Both the position numbers and the translations under genes were made by a program. DNA of 64,000 nt, taken from contig CAVYGS010000004.1 in the NCBI GenBank assembly GCA_963768185.1, forward strand, positions 124,001 to 188,000. Reading direction: 5' to 3'. Positions 43,694 through 53,775 of the stretch are shown here, in pieces; the stretch's first letter is position 1, and each line of letters begins with the position of its first letter. This DNA is from Palsa-461 sp963768185. GTDB taxonomy: Bacteria; Actinomycetota; Acidimicrobiia; Acidimicrobiales; RAAP-2. The notes below the pieces were generated by a model that had not been told where the DNA came from, did not search any database, and worked only from the letters and a program-made list of their open reading frames with translations.

Positions 43694-45958
43694 CTATCCG
43701 ATCGCCAACTGCAGCGCCGTCACCACGGCGGGGCTCACCGCCAACGGTCCGCCAAACACGTAGCCCTGTGTGCCGACGGCCAACGTGGCCAGGTACGGAG
43801 TGATCTCGACCGGCAGCGGGGCGCCCGGATTCACGAGCAGGATCGGCCCCATGCGACCACCAGTTGCCATGAAGACCCCGCCGCCGAGGGCGTCGGGGAA
43901 ATCGGCTGCCGTCGCCGCACCGAAAACCGACGGGTGTTGGAAGAAGTAGCTCGCCACGGCAGCCGACGTGTTGAACAGGTCCTGGCCGTAGATGGCGGTC
44001 GCCCCGGGGTCGGCGCCCGCGGCAGCCAGCGGTCCGCCGATGGCGTAGCGGGTGATCCCGGGGTGGCTCAGGATGTAGATCCCGGTCTCGTAGGACTGGA
44101 CGTTCCCGTCGGTCAACAGGATCGCCGCGTGGCTCTCGATGGCCGCCGGCACGGCCGACAAGGCGTCGTAGAAGCTCGTTCCGGTGGCCTCAAAGATGGT
44201 CGAGGGGCTTCCCTCCTGGATGGCGATCAGGTATGCGGTGTCGTACTCGTCGGTCCCGGCTTCCCGAACCACCTTGTACCCCAGGCCCTGCAGGGTCGCG
44301 TCCACGTTCGGGCTGATGGCGAGGTCGCCGCCCAGGATGTAGACGGTCCCACCCGCCGGCAGGACTCGCTGGATCTCAGTCAGGGTCCGCGGGTCGATGG
44401 ACGAGCTGATCGGGGCGCCCTCGGTCAGGAGCAACGGACCGTTCACATCGGCGGCGAGCGGCCCACCGGCCAACGCGTCCGCGAAGAAGTCGTCACGGGC
44501 CAAGACCACTCCGCCGGCGCTCCCGGTGGCCGGGAACTCGGCCTGCGAAATGGCGATCGAGGTGCCGATCGCGTCGGAGCCGTAGATCTGGGTCAGCGAC
44601 GGGGTGCCCGTGCTCAGCGCGGGCGAGGTGGCCAAGGCGGTCAGGGTGCCCGACGCAGTGGACATCTCCAACGTGGTGACCGGAGAAGTGCTCGGGATCG
44701 ACGGGGCCACGACGCCGGGACCACCTTGGGCCTTCGAGCCGTAGATGATGGTGCAGGTTGCCCCGCCGGCGAGGGTCACACCGGAGACGGTGATCGTGGA
44801 GGTCGCGACCGACACCGTCCCACAGGTCGAGGTGACGTAGCCGGCCGCCGACGGGGTGACCGAGGGGGCTGACCATCCGGTCGGCACCGTCAACTCGAGT
44901 TCGCCAGAACTGAGCCCCCCCGGGCCAGCCGTGTAGGTGAAGACGAAGGTGTCACCCGACGAGCCAACGGGCACCGAGGTGGGTGACACGGTCATGGTCC
45001 CCGAGCCGTCGGGTGCTCCGGTGATGACCACGTTTGCCATCGGGGAGCTGGCAGACTGGCCGTCCGCAGTCACCGAGAACAACGTGTTGGCATAGGTCCC
45101 CGCTGCCGGGTTGGTGATGCCGGCAATCGTCAGGGTCGCGGAGACATCGGCGGCCAGCGTGCACCCGGCACCCACGCTGATGGTCACGGAGGTTCCGCTG
45201 GTCGAAGCCGTCGTGGATCCCGTACAGCCGGTGAAAGCTGCCCCGAGCCCCACCGTTGGGCTCGCCGGAATGACGAACCCGGCGGCGAAGACGACCACGA
45301 TGGCGTCCGGTCCGCTCGATCCGCCGCCCGAGTTGAAGCCGATCGTCCACGTCGTGTCGGTCGCACCGCCGAGCATGGATGAGCCGCTGAACGTGACGTC
45401 GTCCACACCAGTGATCACCACATCGCTGGTTGGCGAACCGGCACTGTCGACCGAAGTCGCGACGGTGAACGACGTGTTCGCGTACGATCCGGCGGCCGCT
45501 GGGTTGGTGATGCCGGCAATCGTCAAGGTCGCGGAGGCACTAGCGGCCGCCGTGCAACCCGTACCGGCCAAGTTGATCGTGACCTTCTGACCGGACGTCG
45601 ACCCGGTGGCCGGCGGTGTCGTGCAGGTGAACCCCGACCCGAGCGTGACCGCTGGTGTGGTCGGAAGGACGAAGCCTGCTGCGAACGTGACCGAGATGGT
45701 GTCGGCTTCCGTCAGGGCGGTTGCCGGGGTGAACTTGATCGTCCAGGTGATGTTGGTTGCTCCCGCCACCATCGAGGAGCCGCTGAAGGTCACTCCCGAC
45801 ACCGTTCCGGCCGACGCCGGAAGGACGTCCAGGCCGGCACCCACGCCTCCCGCCAGCAAGCCGAGTGCCAGGGCGATCGCGCCAAGCCTGGCCAACGGGC
45901 GGAAGCGTTCCAGTCGACGGCCCCGACGTCTCGGCGTCACGTCTTGCGCGTGCCCCAC
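43694..45958 (-). CDS. Secreted surface protein with repeated beta domains and three cell-wall-binding repeat 2 (CWB2) units
   Basis: 754 residues from GTG 45958, which follows GGAGG by seven bases; TTG 46003 is further upstream. A signal peptide (LGAIALALGLLAGGVGAGLD) is followed by two similar modules (VTFSGSSMVAGATNITWTIK and VTFSGSSMLGGATDTTWTIG, each ending ATLTIAGITNPAA) and a third beta module. The C-terminal 300 residues hold CWB2 repeats, for example IYGSDAIGTSIAISQAEFP, YILGGDLAISPNVDATLQGL and TRYAIGGPLAAAGADPG. CWB2 anchors proteins to anionic wall polymers. The same C-terminal module occurs in the divergent neighbour. Confidence 0.85.
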   Translation of the reverse strand: MGHAQDVTPRRRGRRLERFRPLARLGAIALALGLLAGGVGAGLDVLPASAGTVSGVTFSGSSMVAGATNITWTIKFTPATALTEADTISVTFAAGFVLPTTPAVTLGSGFTCTTPPATGSTSGQKVTINLAGTGCTAAASASATLTIAGITNPAAAGSYANTSFTVATSVDSAGSPTSDVVITGVDDVTFSGSSMLGGATDTTWTIGFNSGGGSSGPDAIVVVFAAGFVIPASPTVGLGAAFTGCTGSTTASTSGTSVTISVGAGCTLAADVSATLTIAGITNPAAGTYANTLFSVTADGQSASSPMANVVITGAPDGSGTMTVSPTSVPVGSSGDTFVFTYTAGPGGLSSGELELTVPTGWSAPSVTPSAAGYVTSTCGTVSVATSTITVSGVTLAGGATCTIIYGSKAQGGPGVVAPSIPSTSPVTTLEMSTASGTLTALATSPALSTGTPSLTQIYGSDAIGTSIAISQAEFPATGSAGGVVLARDDFFADALAGGPLAADVNGPLLLTEGAPISSSIDPRTLTEIQRVLPAGGTVYILGGDLAISPNVDATLQGLGYKVVREAGTDEYDTAYLIAIQEGSPSTIFEATGTSFYDALSAVPAAIESHAAILLTDGNVQSYETGIYILSHPGITRYAIGGPLAAAGADPGATAIYGQDLFNTSAAVASYFFQHPSVFGAATAADFPDALGGGVFMATGGRMGPILLVNPGAPLPVEITPYLATLAVGTQGYVFGGPLAVSPAVVTALQLAIG

Positions 45959-46144
45959 GCTGGTCCCTCCGCTCGCTCGTCGGTGCCTGACCGCTGCGGC
46001 CAATCACCAGGTCAACAAAGATGCGGCTTCAGCGGACATCCAAACGGTACCCAACTGATCACGGGTTGTAACAGGTGTCAATCCCCAGGTGTGAGTCCAA
46101 ACTCACTGCGATTCGTCGAACGAAATCCATGGCACACTGAATCG

Positions 46145-48125
46145 GTGCGCGATCGACCGCGACACGCTGGGACCCGACGCCCGCGGTACTTGGTAGCGAC
46201 ATCTCTGGCGGTGGGAGTGCTGGTTAGTAGCTTGACCATCGTCGTCGTCCCGGTGTTGCCCGCAGGTGCAACGGCGGTCACTCCGGTGATCTCGCCGAGT
46301 TCGACCCCCGCGCTGGCGCTCGATGCCCCCGACCCCGACATCGTGCTCGCCGACGGGTCGTTCTACGCGTTCACCACTGGGACCTCTTGGGGGAATCAGA
46401 TCGCCATCGCAGCGACTGGCTCCAGCGATCCCCAGCTCGGGTGGACAACCCTGAGCGGCCAACAGTCCGGATCAAGCGCCTTCGCTGAGAACGGCGATGA
46501 CCGCGCCGCCGGCCTCCTGGGAGTTGAACAACACCCCGACCTCACCGGGCGTCTTCCAGTACGACGGCAAGTGGATCATGTTCTACGACGCCGAGCAGCG
46601 ATCGACGGGCTACTACTGCATCACGGTGGCCACGGCGTCGACGGTGACCGGACCCTACGTCGATACTTCCTCAGGGCCACTGGTTTGCCAAACCTCGTTG
46701 GGTGGCTCGATCGATCCTCAACCCTTCATCGACCCCGCCACCGGCGATCCGTATCTCCTGTGGAAGAACAACGACGGGTCGTCCTCGGTGGCGTCGAGCG
46801 TCTGGTCGGAACCCATCGCGTCCGACGGCGTCAGCCTGATCGGGTCGCCGACTTCGATCTTCACCATCGCGTCAGCCACCTACGCCTGGCAGACCACCAC
46901 CGACGATCCGTCCATGGCGGACTCGGGCGGGAACTACTACCTCTTCTTCTCCGGGGGCAACTATCTCTCGAGCAACTACGCGACCGGCTACGTGGTGTGC
47001 AGCGGTCCCAGCGGCCCTTGCGACCAAAATGAGCCCGCCGACCCCATCCTCAGCGGCCCCGGGGGGGCCGGCGGCGGAATGGTCTTCACCGACGCGTCGG
47101 GCAACTGGTGGATCTCCTACCAGACCTGGGCGCCGCCCGGCTGCACGAACTATGGGTGCGGAGGCGAGCGCGAGCTGTTCATCGCCCCTATGTCGCTGTC
47201 TTCGAATGCTTCTCCGTCGCCACCACGGACCTTGCCGGTCCAACGCATCTACGGCACCGACGCGATCGGGACGTCGATCGCGGTATCCCAGGCCGAGTTC
47301 CCGAACCCCGACTCGGCCAACGCCGTGGTCCTGGCGCGCTCCGACTTCTTCTCCGACGCTCTCGCCGGTGGACCGTTGGCGGCCCAGATGGGCGGTCCCC
47401 TCCTCATCACCCCTGGAGCTCCGATCAGTTCGAGCCTCGACCCTCGGGTCTTGGCGGAGATCCAACGGGTGCTTCCCGTCGGCGACACCGTCTACATCCT
47501 GGGTGGGGACCTTGCCCTGAGCCCCAACATCGATGCCACCTTGAAGGGCTTCGGCTACGAGGTGGTCCGAGAAGCTGGGGCGGATGAGTATGCGACCGCG
47601 GTGGACATCGCCGAGCAGCTTGGCAACCCCACCACCATCTTCGAAGCCACCGGGCTGAACTTCGCCGACGCCCTCTCGGCGGTGCCGGCCGCGATCGAAG
47701 AGCGCGGGGCCATCCTCCTCACCGACGGCTCGTCGCAGTCCCTCGAGACCTACGCCTACATCGTCGATCACATTGGGGACACCCGGTATGCCATCGGCGG
47801 ACCGCTGGCTGCCGCGGGCGCGGACAAGGGCGCGATCCCGGTGTACGGCCAGGACCTCTACGGCACTTCGGCCGCCGTGGCGAGCACGTTCTTCCCCCAC
47901 GCCACCGTGTTCGGGGCCGCCACCGGCACCAACTTCCCCGACGCCCTCTCGGGTGGGGTGTTCATGGGCGAACCGGGGTCACAGGGCCCCATGCTGCTGG
48001 TCGAGCCCTCCACGCCGTTGCCCCCCAGCATCGCTGCCTACCTTGCCGGAAACACCCAGCTGACCAACGGGTACCTCTTTGGCGGACCTCTCGCCGTCGG
48101 TGACGACGTCCAGGCGGCGCTTTAG
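46145..48125 (+). pseudogene. Secreted GH43-like glycoside hydrolase fused to CWB2 repeats, frame broken by one base
   Basis: GTG 46145 starts a signal peptide (LVATSLAVGVLVSSLTIVVV). The first GH43-like blade follows, with the conserved general-base aspartate region APDPDIVLADGSFYAFTTG. At about 46490-46497 the frame changes; removing one base continues into ASWELNNTPTSPGVFQYDGK and SIDPQPFIDPATGDPYLLWK (central Asp), then the rest of the propeller. From about 47240 to the end there are three CWB2 repeats (IYGTDAIGTSIAVSQAEFP, YILGGDLALSPNIDATLKGF), very close to those of the divergent gene. It would attack arabinan or a similar glycan at the cell surface. Confidence 0.75.
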
Positions 48126-48298
48126 ATCACCGCACACACCTCAACCGTGTGAGCTCTCCGCGGCTGAGGCGGAACAGTCGCCGGAGACCATGGCCGAGCA
48201 AGTAGTCAGTCGCACTCTTGTGCCCGGGGTGACAGCAGAACGCCAGCCTCGTTAGACGCTCCGCAGGCCGATGCGGTGGCGTTACTAATCGCGAACCT

Positions 48299-50368
48299 TC
48301 ATTCGTTGACCACCACCCGGACTCGACTGAGGTTCATCGACCGCGCAAATGGAGTGCTCGGATCGGACTCCCGTTGGGAGGCAACGCGTAGCGCAGGGAA
48401 GTAGGTGCCCGGCTCGCTGAAGGCGTGTGTGGCGGAAACCTCGACAGTCTCCGAAGTCGGATCGCCGAGCTTGGCGGCGTCCGAATACGTGCCTTCGCCC
48501 TGGAAGTCCCACTTTGCCGACACGACCGTGCCCGGCGCGGGCGGCACATCGATTTGTGCCGTCAGGGTGACGGCTTCGCCCACGGCGACCTCGGCACGCT
48601 CGCCGCCATTCACCTTGAGATGGGCCACGGGTTGGATGCCCTTGCGTTCTGTGGCCGTCGGTGGGACGTGCACTTGGCCGTCCTGCACCCGGTATTCGCT
48701 GGTGGGTGGCGGCACGATCCCTCGCTCGACCCATGCACTCAGCTCGCGTAGCACGTACTGCACCGTGCCCGAGTAGGCGACGGCGTGGGTTTCTAGCGTC
48801 TCGGTGGTCGGGTCGGTGTGGTTCGCGTTGTCGACGTACCAGAGCCGATACTTCTCGTCGATACCGAGTCCTTCGATGGCCTCGACCTTCTTTCGGTACC
48901 AGTCGGCCTGCCACGGGAGAGCGTCCCCGTCGTGCATGCACTCCACCACGATCATCTTCCCGTTGAAGCGGCCGGTGGGGATCTGACCGGTGGACCCGAG
49001 TGTGCCGGCCGCGCCGATGTCCACACCTCGCCGGGGGTATCTCGGCGTGCCATCGGAGTTGCGGAAGTAGTCGTAGACGTCGGGGTAATCGAAGTCGGGA
49101 TTGGCAGGCGGGAATTGGTGACGATGGTAGGTCTGCAGCGCGAGGAACCTCGAGTTGTCGATCCGGAGCTCGTCGCCGATCTGGATGTTGTCGACGACGG
49201 TGGGATCGGCCGTGATCTCGATGGTGTCGCCGATCGGATCGAACACGAGGCCGACTCGACCCCTGCCATCCGAAGCGACGCGGCCGAGCGAGGCGATTTT
49301 GCCAGCGGCCGCTCCCGTGGTGATGATCACATCGGCAGCCGTGAGATCACCCGTCGGCACACTCGACAGCTTGAGTTGCGTCCGGCGGCCGGGAGTCACC
49401 TCGACAACGGTCGCCTCGTGTTGGATGCGCGCGGCGCGCACCGACGATGTCGGATCCGTGCCGAGGTAGCCCGGCTCGTTCCAGAAGTCGTCGAGATAGG
49501 TCGGGTCCAGCACCGGCACATAGTTGGCGACCAGCACGAGCGGCCCGCCGCCCTGGGGGATGTAGTTGAACCACGCCCCAGGCGGGAACCCGGTCCGGGT
49601 GGCCTCCTCCAGCGCCGTGCGTTCCTCGTCGTCCAGTCCCGCGTAGGGGTCGCCGCTTCCGCCCGGTTCGATCGCATCGATGATCGACGGCCACTTGTCC
49701 TTGAGCACTCGGAGGGCGTTGACGCGCACCGTGAAACAGTTAGGGATCGACTGTGGCGAGCCCATGACGTAGGGCACGAAGCCGTCCCACACGCCGGTCG
49801 TCATCTCGGCGCTCGTGACCGTTTGGTAGGCGCCGCCGCTTCCGCCATAGAGATAGCCATAGGTGCGGTGCGGTCCGAAGATCTCGGCCGCCACCACGCG
49901 AGAGAACTTCGCGGCCTCAGCATTGACCCGGTAGCCCCGAATCGTCGTGTCGGCCTGACCGTGAGCCGACTGCTCCGCCGTGCGTGGGTTGTCGCGCCCG
50001 CCCATGTTCGTCTGCACCGAGTAGCCACCACTGGCCAGGGCGAACGAGATGGCGCGTGGGGTGGCCTCCTCGCTGGCAAGCAACTGATGGGTGACCTGGA
50101 AGAAACGCCCCTGGTATTCCTCTTCGGGTGGGAAACAAAAGGAGAACTTGGCGTCGGTCCCAGTGAACCCTCCATGGACATAGAGATGGCGGGCTTTGAT
50201 GGGCGCGGCACCCCCGCGCTGGGTCGTGACGCCGCCGGGGAACACCGGGGCGTCCGGCGGCTCATCGCGCCATTCCCGGACGTCGGTGTAGGGCTGATTG
50301 AAGCGGGGGTCTTTGGAGTCAGCGGTCACGAAAAGGGCGCCACGTTCGTCGGTCTTCGAGTCGGCCAT
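48299..50368 (-). CDS. Large alpha/beta hydrolase, tannase-like, with C-terminal PKD-like domain
   Basis: 689 residues from ATG 50368, with GGAGGGG just upstream. No classical signal peptide. The nucleophile elbow is YGYLYGGSGGAYQTV and is followed by VWDGFVPYVMGSPQSIPNCF, as in tannase/feruloyl-esterase relatives. Candidate acid and histidine lie in ECMHDGDALPW and YVDNANHTDPTTETL. The last about 110 residues form a PKD-like module (VVSAKWDFQGEGTYSDA, ATHAFSEPGTYFPALRVASQ). Probably an ester hydrolase with a binding domain. The substrate is unknown. Confidence 0.75.
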   Translation of the reverse strand: MADSKTDERGALFVTADSKDPRFNQPYTDVREWRDEPPDAPVFPGGVTTQRGGAAPIKARHLYVHGGFTGTDAKFSFCFPPEEEYQGRFFQVTHQLLASEEATPRAISFALASGGYSVQTNMGGRDNPRTAEQSAHGQADTTIRGYRVNAEAAKFSRVVAAEIFGPHRTYGYLYGGSGGAYQTVTSAEMTTGVWDGFVPYVMGSPQSIPNCFTVRVNALRVLKDKWPSIIDAIEPGGSGDPYAGLDDEERTALEEATRTGFPPGAWFNYIPQGGGPLVLVANYVPVLDPTYLDDFWNEPGYLGTDPTSSVRAARIQHEATVVEVTPGRRTQLKLSSVPTGDLTAADVIITTGAAAGKIASLGRVASDGRGRVGLVFDPIGDTIEITADPTVVDNIQIGDELRIDNSRFLALQTYHRHQFPPANPDFDYPDVYDYFRNSDGTPRYPRRGVDIGAAGTLGSTGQIPTGRFNGKMIVVECMHDGDALPWQADWYRKKVEAIEGLGIDEKYRLWYVDNANHTDPTTETLETHAVAYSGTVQYVLRELSAWVERGIVPPPTSEYRVQDGQVHVPPTATERKGIQPVAHLKVNGGERAEVAVGEAVTLTAQIDVPPAPGTVVSAKWDFQGEGTYSDAAKLGDPTSETVEVSATHAFSEPGTYFPALRVASQRESDPSTPFARSMNLSRVRVVVNE

Positions 50369-50864
50369 CTTCCCCTCCTGCGGTCGCGGGGACTTTACAA
50401 GGCGACCTTCCGAACCGGCGATCCGAAGGGAGCGGTGGCTGTGTGACGGTCCGCCCTCACGGAAATGGCTGGTCACGGCGCTGACCCTCCTCCTGGTGCT
50501 ACGAGGTGAGGGTCGCGACCGACGTTTCCCTCTTGGGTAGACCGGGAGGTCGACGTAGCGCACGACCGGGCGGTCCTTCACACGGGCCCGGGCACCACCG
50601 CTGGGGTAGCGGACCACGCCGAGCATCTGCTCGATCCCGACATCGACCTCGGGACCGCAGCGGCCGTAGTGAAGGACCCGGATGTCCCTCAGGGCCACCA
50701 TGGCGGCCACAAGCTCGCTAGGGTGCGAGAGAACGAAGGTGCTTCGGCTTTGTTGGGCCACACCTCAAGCCTGGAGCACCCTTGTTCGCGTCTGGACGAC
50801 CCTCAGAGGAGTGGGCTCCCCACCAGAATCCGATGACCCCCACAAGTCGGCCAGGGAATCTGGG
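50369..50864. other. 496-bp gap without a convincing gene
   Basis: The minus-strand frame of the hydrolase stays open upstream to about 50761, but ATG 50368 has a clear ribosome-binding site and the upstream peptide (for example ALRDIRVLHYGRCGPEVDVG) matches nothing I know. No promoter or terminator is obvious. Confidence 0.4.
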
Positions 50865-50938
50865 TGGGGCTAGCTGGAATCGAACCAGCGACCTCAGCAT
50901 TATCAGTGCTGCGCTCTAACCGGCTGAGCTATAGCCCC
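50865..50938 (-). tRNA. tRNA-Ile, anticodon GAT
   Basis: 74 nt without encoded CCA. The acceptor stem GGGGCTA/TAGCCCC, D-arm GCTC-AGCCGGTTA-GAGC, anticodon loop CTGATAA and T-arm GCTGGTTCGATTCCAGC all pair well. In many actinobacteria tRNA-Ile and tRNA-Ala follow gyrA as neighbours. Here the tRNA-Ala (truncated) is 4.6 kb away. Confidence 0.96.
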
Positions 50939-51049
50939 GGAGACGGACAGGCTAGCGAGTGGGCCGGGGGTCCCCGCAACGCCAAGTCCCGCTCATGGGT
51001 CCGAGGTGCCGCGTCAGGAGCTCTTCTATCGTCGACCCGCTGCGTTTCT

Positions 51050-51055
51050 TAGGAT
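51050..51055 (+). promoter_or_regulatory. -10 box TAGGAT for a leaderless transcript
   Basis: TAGGAT is six bases from GTG 51062, the start of the acyltransferase gene, with no ribosome-binding site. Confidence 0.5.
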
Positions 51056-51061
51056 TGCCCT

Positions 51062-52399
51062 GTGCGCCGGGTCCCGGATGCTCTCATGGGTGCTTTTGCG
51101 CGCCTGCTGATTCACATCTTCTTTCGGCGTGTCGAGCTCGAGGGCGCAGACCAGCTCGCACCCGGCGTGCCCACCGTCCTGGTGGCAAACCACCTGAATG
51201 GCCTGGTCGACGGCCTGTTGCTGATCGCGACTTTGGAACGGTTCCCGAGGTTTCTCGGCAAGTCGACCCTCTTCAAGATCGCGCCCCTGTGGCCGTTGCT
51301 CAAACTGGCGGGCGTCGTACCCGTCTACCGGGCGAAGGACGGTGCCGCTACGAGCCGGAACGCCGCGACGTTCACGAAGTGCCGGGCGTTGCTCGCGCGC
51401 GGGGGCCTCGTGGCGCTGTTTCCGGAGGGAATCAGCCACGACGAGCCCGAGCTCCAACCCCTCAAGACGGGCGCGGCACGTATCGCACTCGGCGCGTGTG
51501 TCGACGACGGTGTCGCGGGCGTCGTGGTACAGCCCGTCGGGATCGTCTACGACGAGAAGGCCCGGTTCCGCTCGGTGGCGCTGGTACGCGTCGGCGAGCC
51601 CGTGTCGGTCGAACCGTGGGCCGACGCGTATCGCGTCGACGACCATCGGGCGGTACGTGATCTCACCGACGAGATCGCGCGGATCCTCGGGTCGTTGGGC
51701 CCTTCGTACGCGTCGTGGTCGGAAGCGTGGACGTTGCGAGAGATCGCCGACGTCATCGCCCGGGACACAGGTGCGAGCGCTCCGCGCGAAGTCGCGTTCT
51801 CGGACCGCGACCAACTTGCCCGCTCGCTCGCCGCGAGTGAGCAATCTCGCCCAGGTGAAGCCCAAGAACTCCGTCGCACCTTCGAGCACTACCGCGATGA
51901 CCTTGGTGCCATTGGCCTCACGGACGCGCAGGTGGCAGCCAGCTATCGCGGCTGGTGGTTGCGTGTGCTCTTCGTGTGGTCAGTCCTGAAGGTGGTGGTC
52001 GCAGCACCGTTCGCGCTCGTGGGCACCGTCGTCCACGTCGTCCCGTACCAGGTCATCAAGCAGATCGCGAAGAAGCCGACCAACGAAGGGATGAAGGCCA
52101 CGGTGAAGCTGCTGAGCTGCTTCGGCGCCTTCTCCATGCTCTATGCCGGACTCGGGGTCGCGTTCGCCCTCAACTTCGGGACCTGGGAGGGGTTCGCGGC
52201 CGGCCTCGGATCCCCGTTGTGCGGATACGTGACGGTCCGGTTCTCCGAACGAGTCAAGCGGCTCGGTGGGGCGTTGGAGGGCTACCGCGTTGCTCGTCGG
52301 GCCAGCCTCACTGGGATCCGCCAGGATCGTGACGCCGTGGTCGTCGCAGCCGGTGCAGTTCTCGTCCCGCCGACGGCTGAGTCGGCGGTGTCCGCCTGA
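51062..52399 (+). CDS. 1-acylglycerol-3-phosphate acyltransferase-like protein (PlsC domain)
   Basis: 445 residues from GTG 51062. The acyltransferase block I is VANHLNGLVDGLLL (the HX4D motif is present in stretched form NHLNGLVD), with a glycerol-phosphate-binding block ALFPEGISHDEPEL. The C-terminal half has two or three membrane helices (VLFVWSVLKVVVAAPFALVG, CFGAFSMLYAGLGVAFALNF). This double architecture is that of GPAT/Gpt2p-like proteins. It is involved in phospholipid or glycerolipid acylation. It ends three bases before the convergent thioesterase gene. Confidence 0.85.
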   Translation: MRRVPDALMGAFARLLIHIFFRRVELEGADQLAPGVPTVLVANHLNGLVDGLLLIATLERFPRFLGKSTLFKIAPLWPLLKLAGVVPVYRAKDGAATSRNAATFTKCRALLARGGLVALFPEGISHDEPELQPLKTGAARIALGACVDDGVAGVVVQPVGIVYDEKARFRSVALVRVGEPVSVEPWADAYRVDDHRAVRDLTDEIARILGSLGPSYASWSEAWTLREIADVIARDTGASAPREVAFSDRDQLARSLAASEQSRPGEAQELRRTFEHYRDDLGAIGLTDAQVAASYRGWWLRVLFVWSVLKVVVAAPFALVGTVVHVVPYQVIKQIAKKPTNEGMKATVKLLSCFGAFSMLYAGLGVAFALNFGTWEGFAAGLGSPLCGYVTVRFSERVKRLGGALEGYRVARRASLTGIRQDRDAVVVAAGAVLVPPTAESAVSA

Positions 52400-52402
52400 T
52401 CC

Positions 52403-53212
52403 CTATCCGGCGACCGGCCTGAAGGACATCGACTGGCTCGCCGTTGCGAGCAGTCGGCCTTCTTCCGACCACATGTAGGCGTGACCCTGCGCGTAACCGC
52501 CGGCCAGGGCGTCGATATGAATGTCGCACAGCACCCACTCGGTGGGGGAGAGCTCGACCACTCGGAGCGTGTTGTCGAGGCTGGTGCCGTGGGTCGGACG
52601 GCCGACCACTTGAGAGACACCGCCTCCGACCAGGTCGCCGAAGATCGCGAGGCTGGCCGCATCGGGCTCGAGGTGGCCAGGCAGTCTCGCCCAGATCGCC
52701 GAGCGGGAGGGTCCCTGCATGGGCTCCGCTGTCATCATCTCCTCGAACGACCGACCGATGGCCTGGCGGGTTTCCATCTTGTCGAAGATGGTCTCGGACA
52801 TAAGTCCCCCAATGCGGCGGTTCGAGCAGTTCTCGGGCTTGTCGACGGTCGGCGGCTCGACCCACGCGCTTGAGAACGGCCCCGAGTGCGCCCCAAGAGC
52901 TGCGTTCACCGTGAGGATCTCCTTCGGGCCGACGTGACCGACGGATCTCGCCTGGCTGGTTCGCCGACCGGTCACCGCGAGCACGACCTCGAGTTCCATG
53001 TGGCTGTGGGTCGGCGCGAAGGAGAGGTACTGCGCGGTAGCCCAGACCGTGGGTCGTCCGGACGCCTCTTCCATGGAGACGATGGCGGCGGCCAGGCCGC
53101 AACCCCCGTAGAGGAAGTCGCCGGGGGTCGACAGGCCGGGCTCGACGTCGAACTCCCAGCGAAGGCCTTGCTCATCGACCGCCCGCATACCGAGGAACGA
53201 GCGAGCGTCCAC
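52403..53212 (-). CDS. Acyl-CoA thioesterase-like protein (TesB-type)
   Basis: 269 residues. The N-terminal hotdog contains DFLYGGCGLAAAIVSMEEAS and ATAQYLSFAPTHSHMELEVV, and the C-terminal one contains LAIFGDLVGGGVSQVVGRPT, with AGGYAQGHAYMWSEEGRLLA near the end. It is similar in layout to TesB-like actinobacterial proteins. GTG 53212 is preferred because TAGGGT (53225-53220) lies seven bases before it, as for other leaderless genes here; GTG 53221 is in frame. The divergent gap to marR is short. Confidence 0.78.
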   Translation of the reverse strand: MDARSFLGMRAVDEQGLRWEFDVEPGLSTPGDFLYGGCGLAAAIVSMEEASGRPTVWATAQYLSFAPTHSHMELEVVLAVTGRRTSQARSVGHVGPKEILTVNAALGAHSGPFSSAWVEPPTVDKPENCSNRRIGGLMSETIFDKMETRQAIGRSFEEMMTAEPMQGPSRSAIWARLPGHLEPDAASLAIFGDLVGGGVSQVVGRPTHGTSLDNTLRVVELSPTEWVLCDIHIDALAGGYAQGHAYMWSEEGRLLATASQSMSFRPVAG

Positions 53213-53219
53213 CGCGGGC

Positions 53220-53225
53220 ACCCTA
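53220..53225 (-). promoter_or_regulatory. -10 box TAGGGT for a leaderless thioesterase transcript
   Basis: On the minus strand TAGGGT is followed by seven bases and GTG 53212. It overlaps the alternative start GTG 53221, which argues against that start. Confidence 0.4.
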
Positions 53226-53264
53226 ACGGGGCCCCGAAGAGGCCAGCAGGACCGCTGGAAGCTC

Positions 53265-53284
53265 TATACTTGCCAATAAGCAAG
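53265..53284 (+). promoter_or_regulatory. -10 box TATACT overlapped by a MarR-type palindrome
   Basis: TATACT (53265-53270) runs into CTTGC-CAATAA-GCAAG (53269-53284), a perfect 5-bp inverted repeat around a 6-bp centre. It lies 18-37 bases before marR, in the gap shared with the divergent thioesterase gene, and would allow MarR to repress its own operon. Confidence 0.6.
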
Positions 53285-53301
53285 CAACTACTGGGGCCCA
53301 G

Positions 53302-53775
53302 GTGAACGGTCGAAGCGAAATCAAGCACGCGGAGGGGACGTCGGCGGACGCGGCGGCTCGCCTGCGGGTAGCGGTGAACCGCATCTCGAGGCGATTGCGG
53401 CCCACGAAGGCGGGCTCGGGATATACGCCGACCGAGATCTCCGTGCTCGAGACCGTGGCCAGACGAGGCCCCATCCGGCTGTCGGATCTCGCCTCCCTCG
53501 AAGGCATGAACCCGACCATGCTGTCCCGGGTCGCGAGGAAGCTCGAGGTCCCCGGCCTGATCCGCCGCCACCCGCACCCCGTTGACCGTCGAGCGGCGCT
53601 GCTGGAGGTGACTGCTAGCGGTCGGAGGTTGTTCGAGAAGGTCCGTTCTGAGCGGACCGACCAGCTGAGCCTCGTGCTCGAGGCGCTGGACCCCGACGAG
53701 CGCCGGCTCGTGGTCGACGCCCTGCCGGTGCTGGAACGACTCGCTGAGCAGCTGGGAGCCCGGGAATCGAAATGA
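53302..53775 (+). CDS. MarR-family transcriptional regulator
   Basis: 157 residues from GTG 53302. The winged helix-turn-helix is clear: GYTPTEISVLETVARRGPIR, LSDLASLEGMNPTMLSRVAR and a wing with RHPHPVDRRAALLEVTASGR. Long helices at both ends form the dimer. The ligand is unknown. The stop codon overlaps the start of the MFS transporter gene (ATGA), so the regulator probably controls that exporter through the palindrome just upstream. Confidence 0.9.
   Translation: MNGRSEIKHAEGTSADAAARLRVAVNRISRRLRPTKAGSGYTPTEISVLETVARRGPIRLSDLASLEGMNPTMLSRVARKLEVPGLIRRHPHPVDRRAALLEVTASGRRLFEKVRSERTDQLSLVLEALDPDERRLVVDALPVLERLAEQLGARESK

Noticed and set aside
50369..50761. N-terminal extension of the tannase-like hydrolase
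   Set aside because: ATG 50368 has a strong ribosome-binding site, and the upstream peptide does not resemble a signal or a domain.
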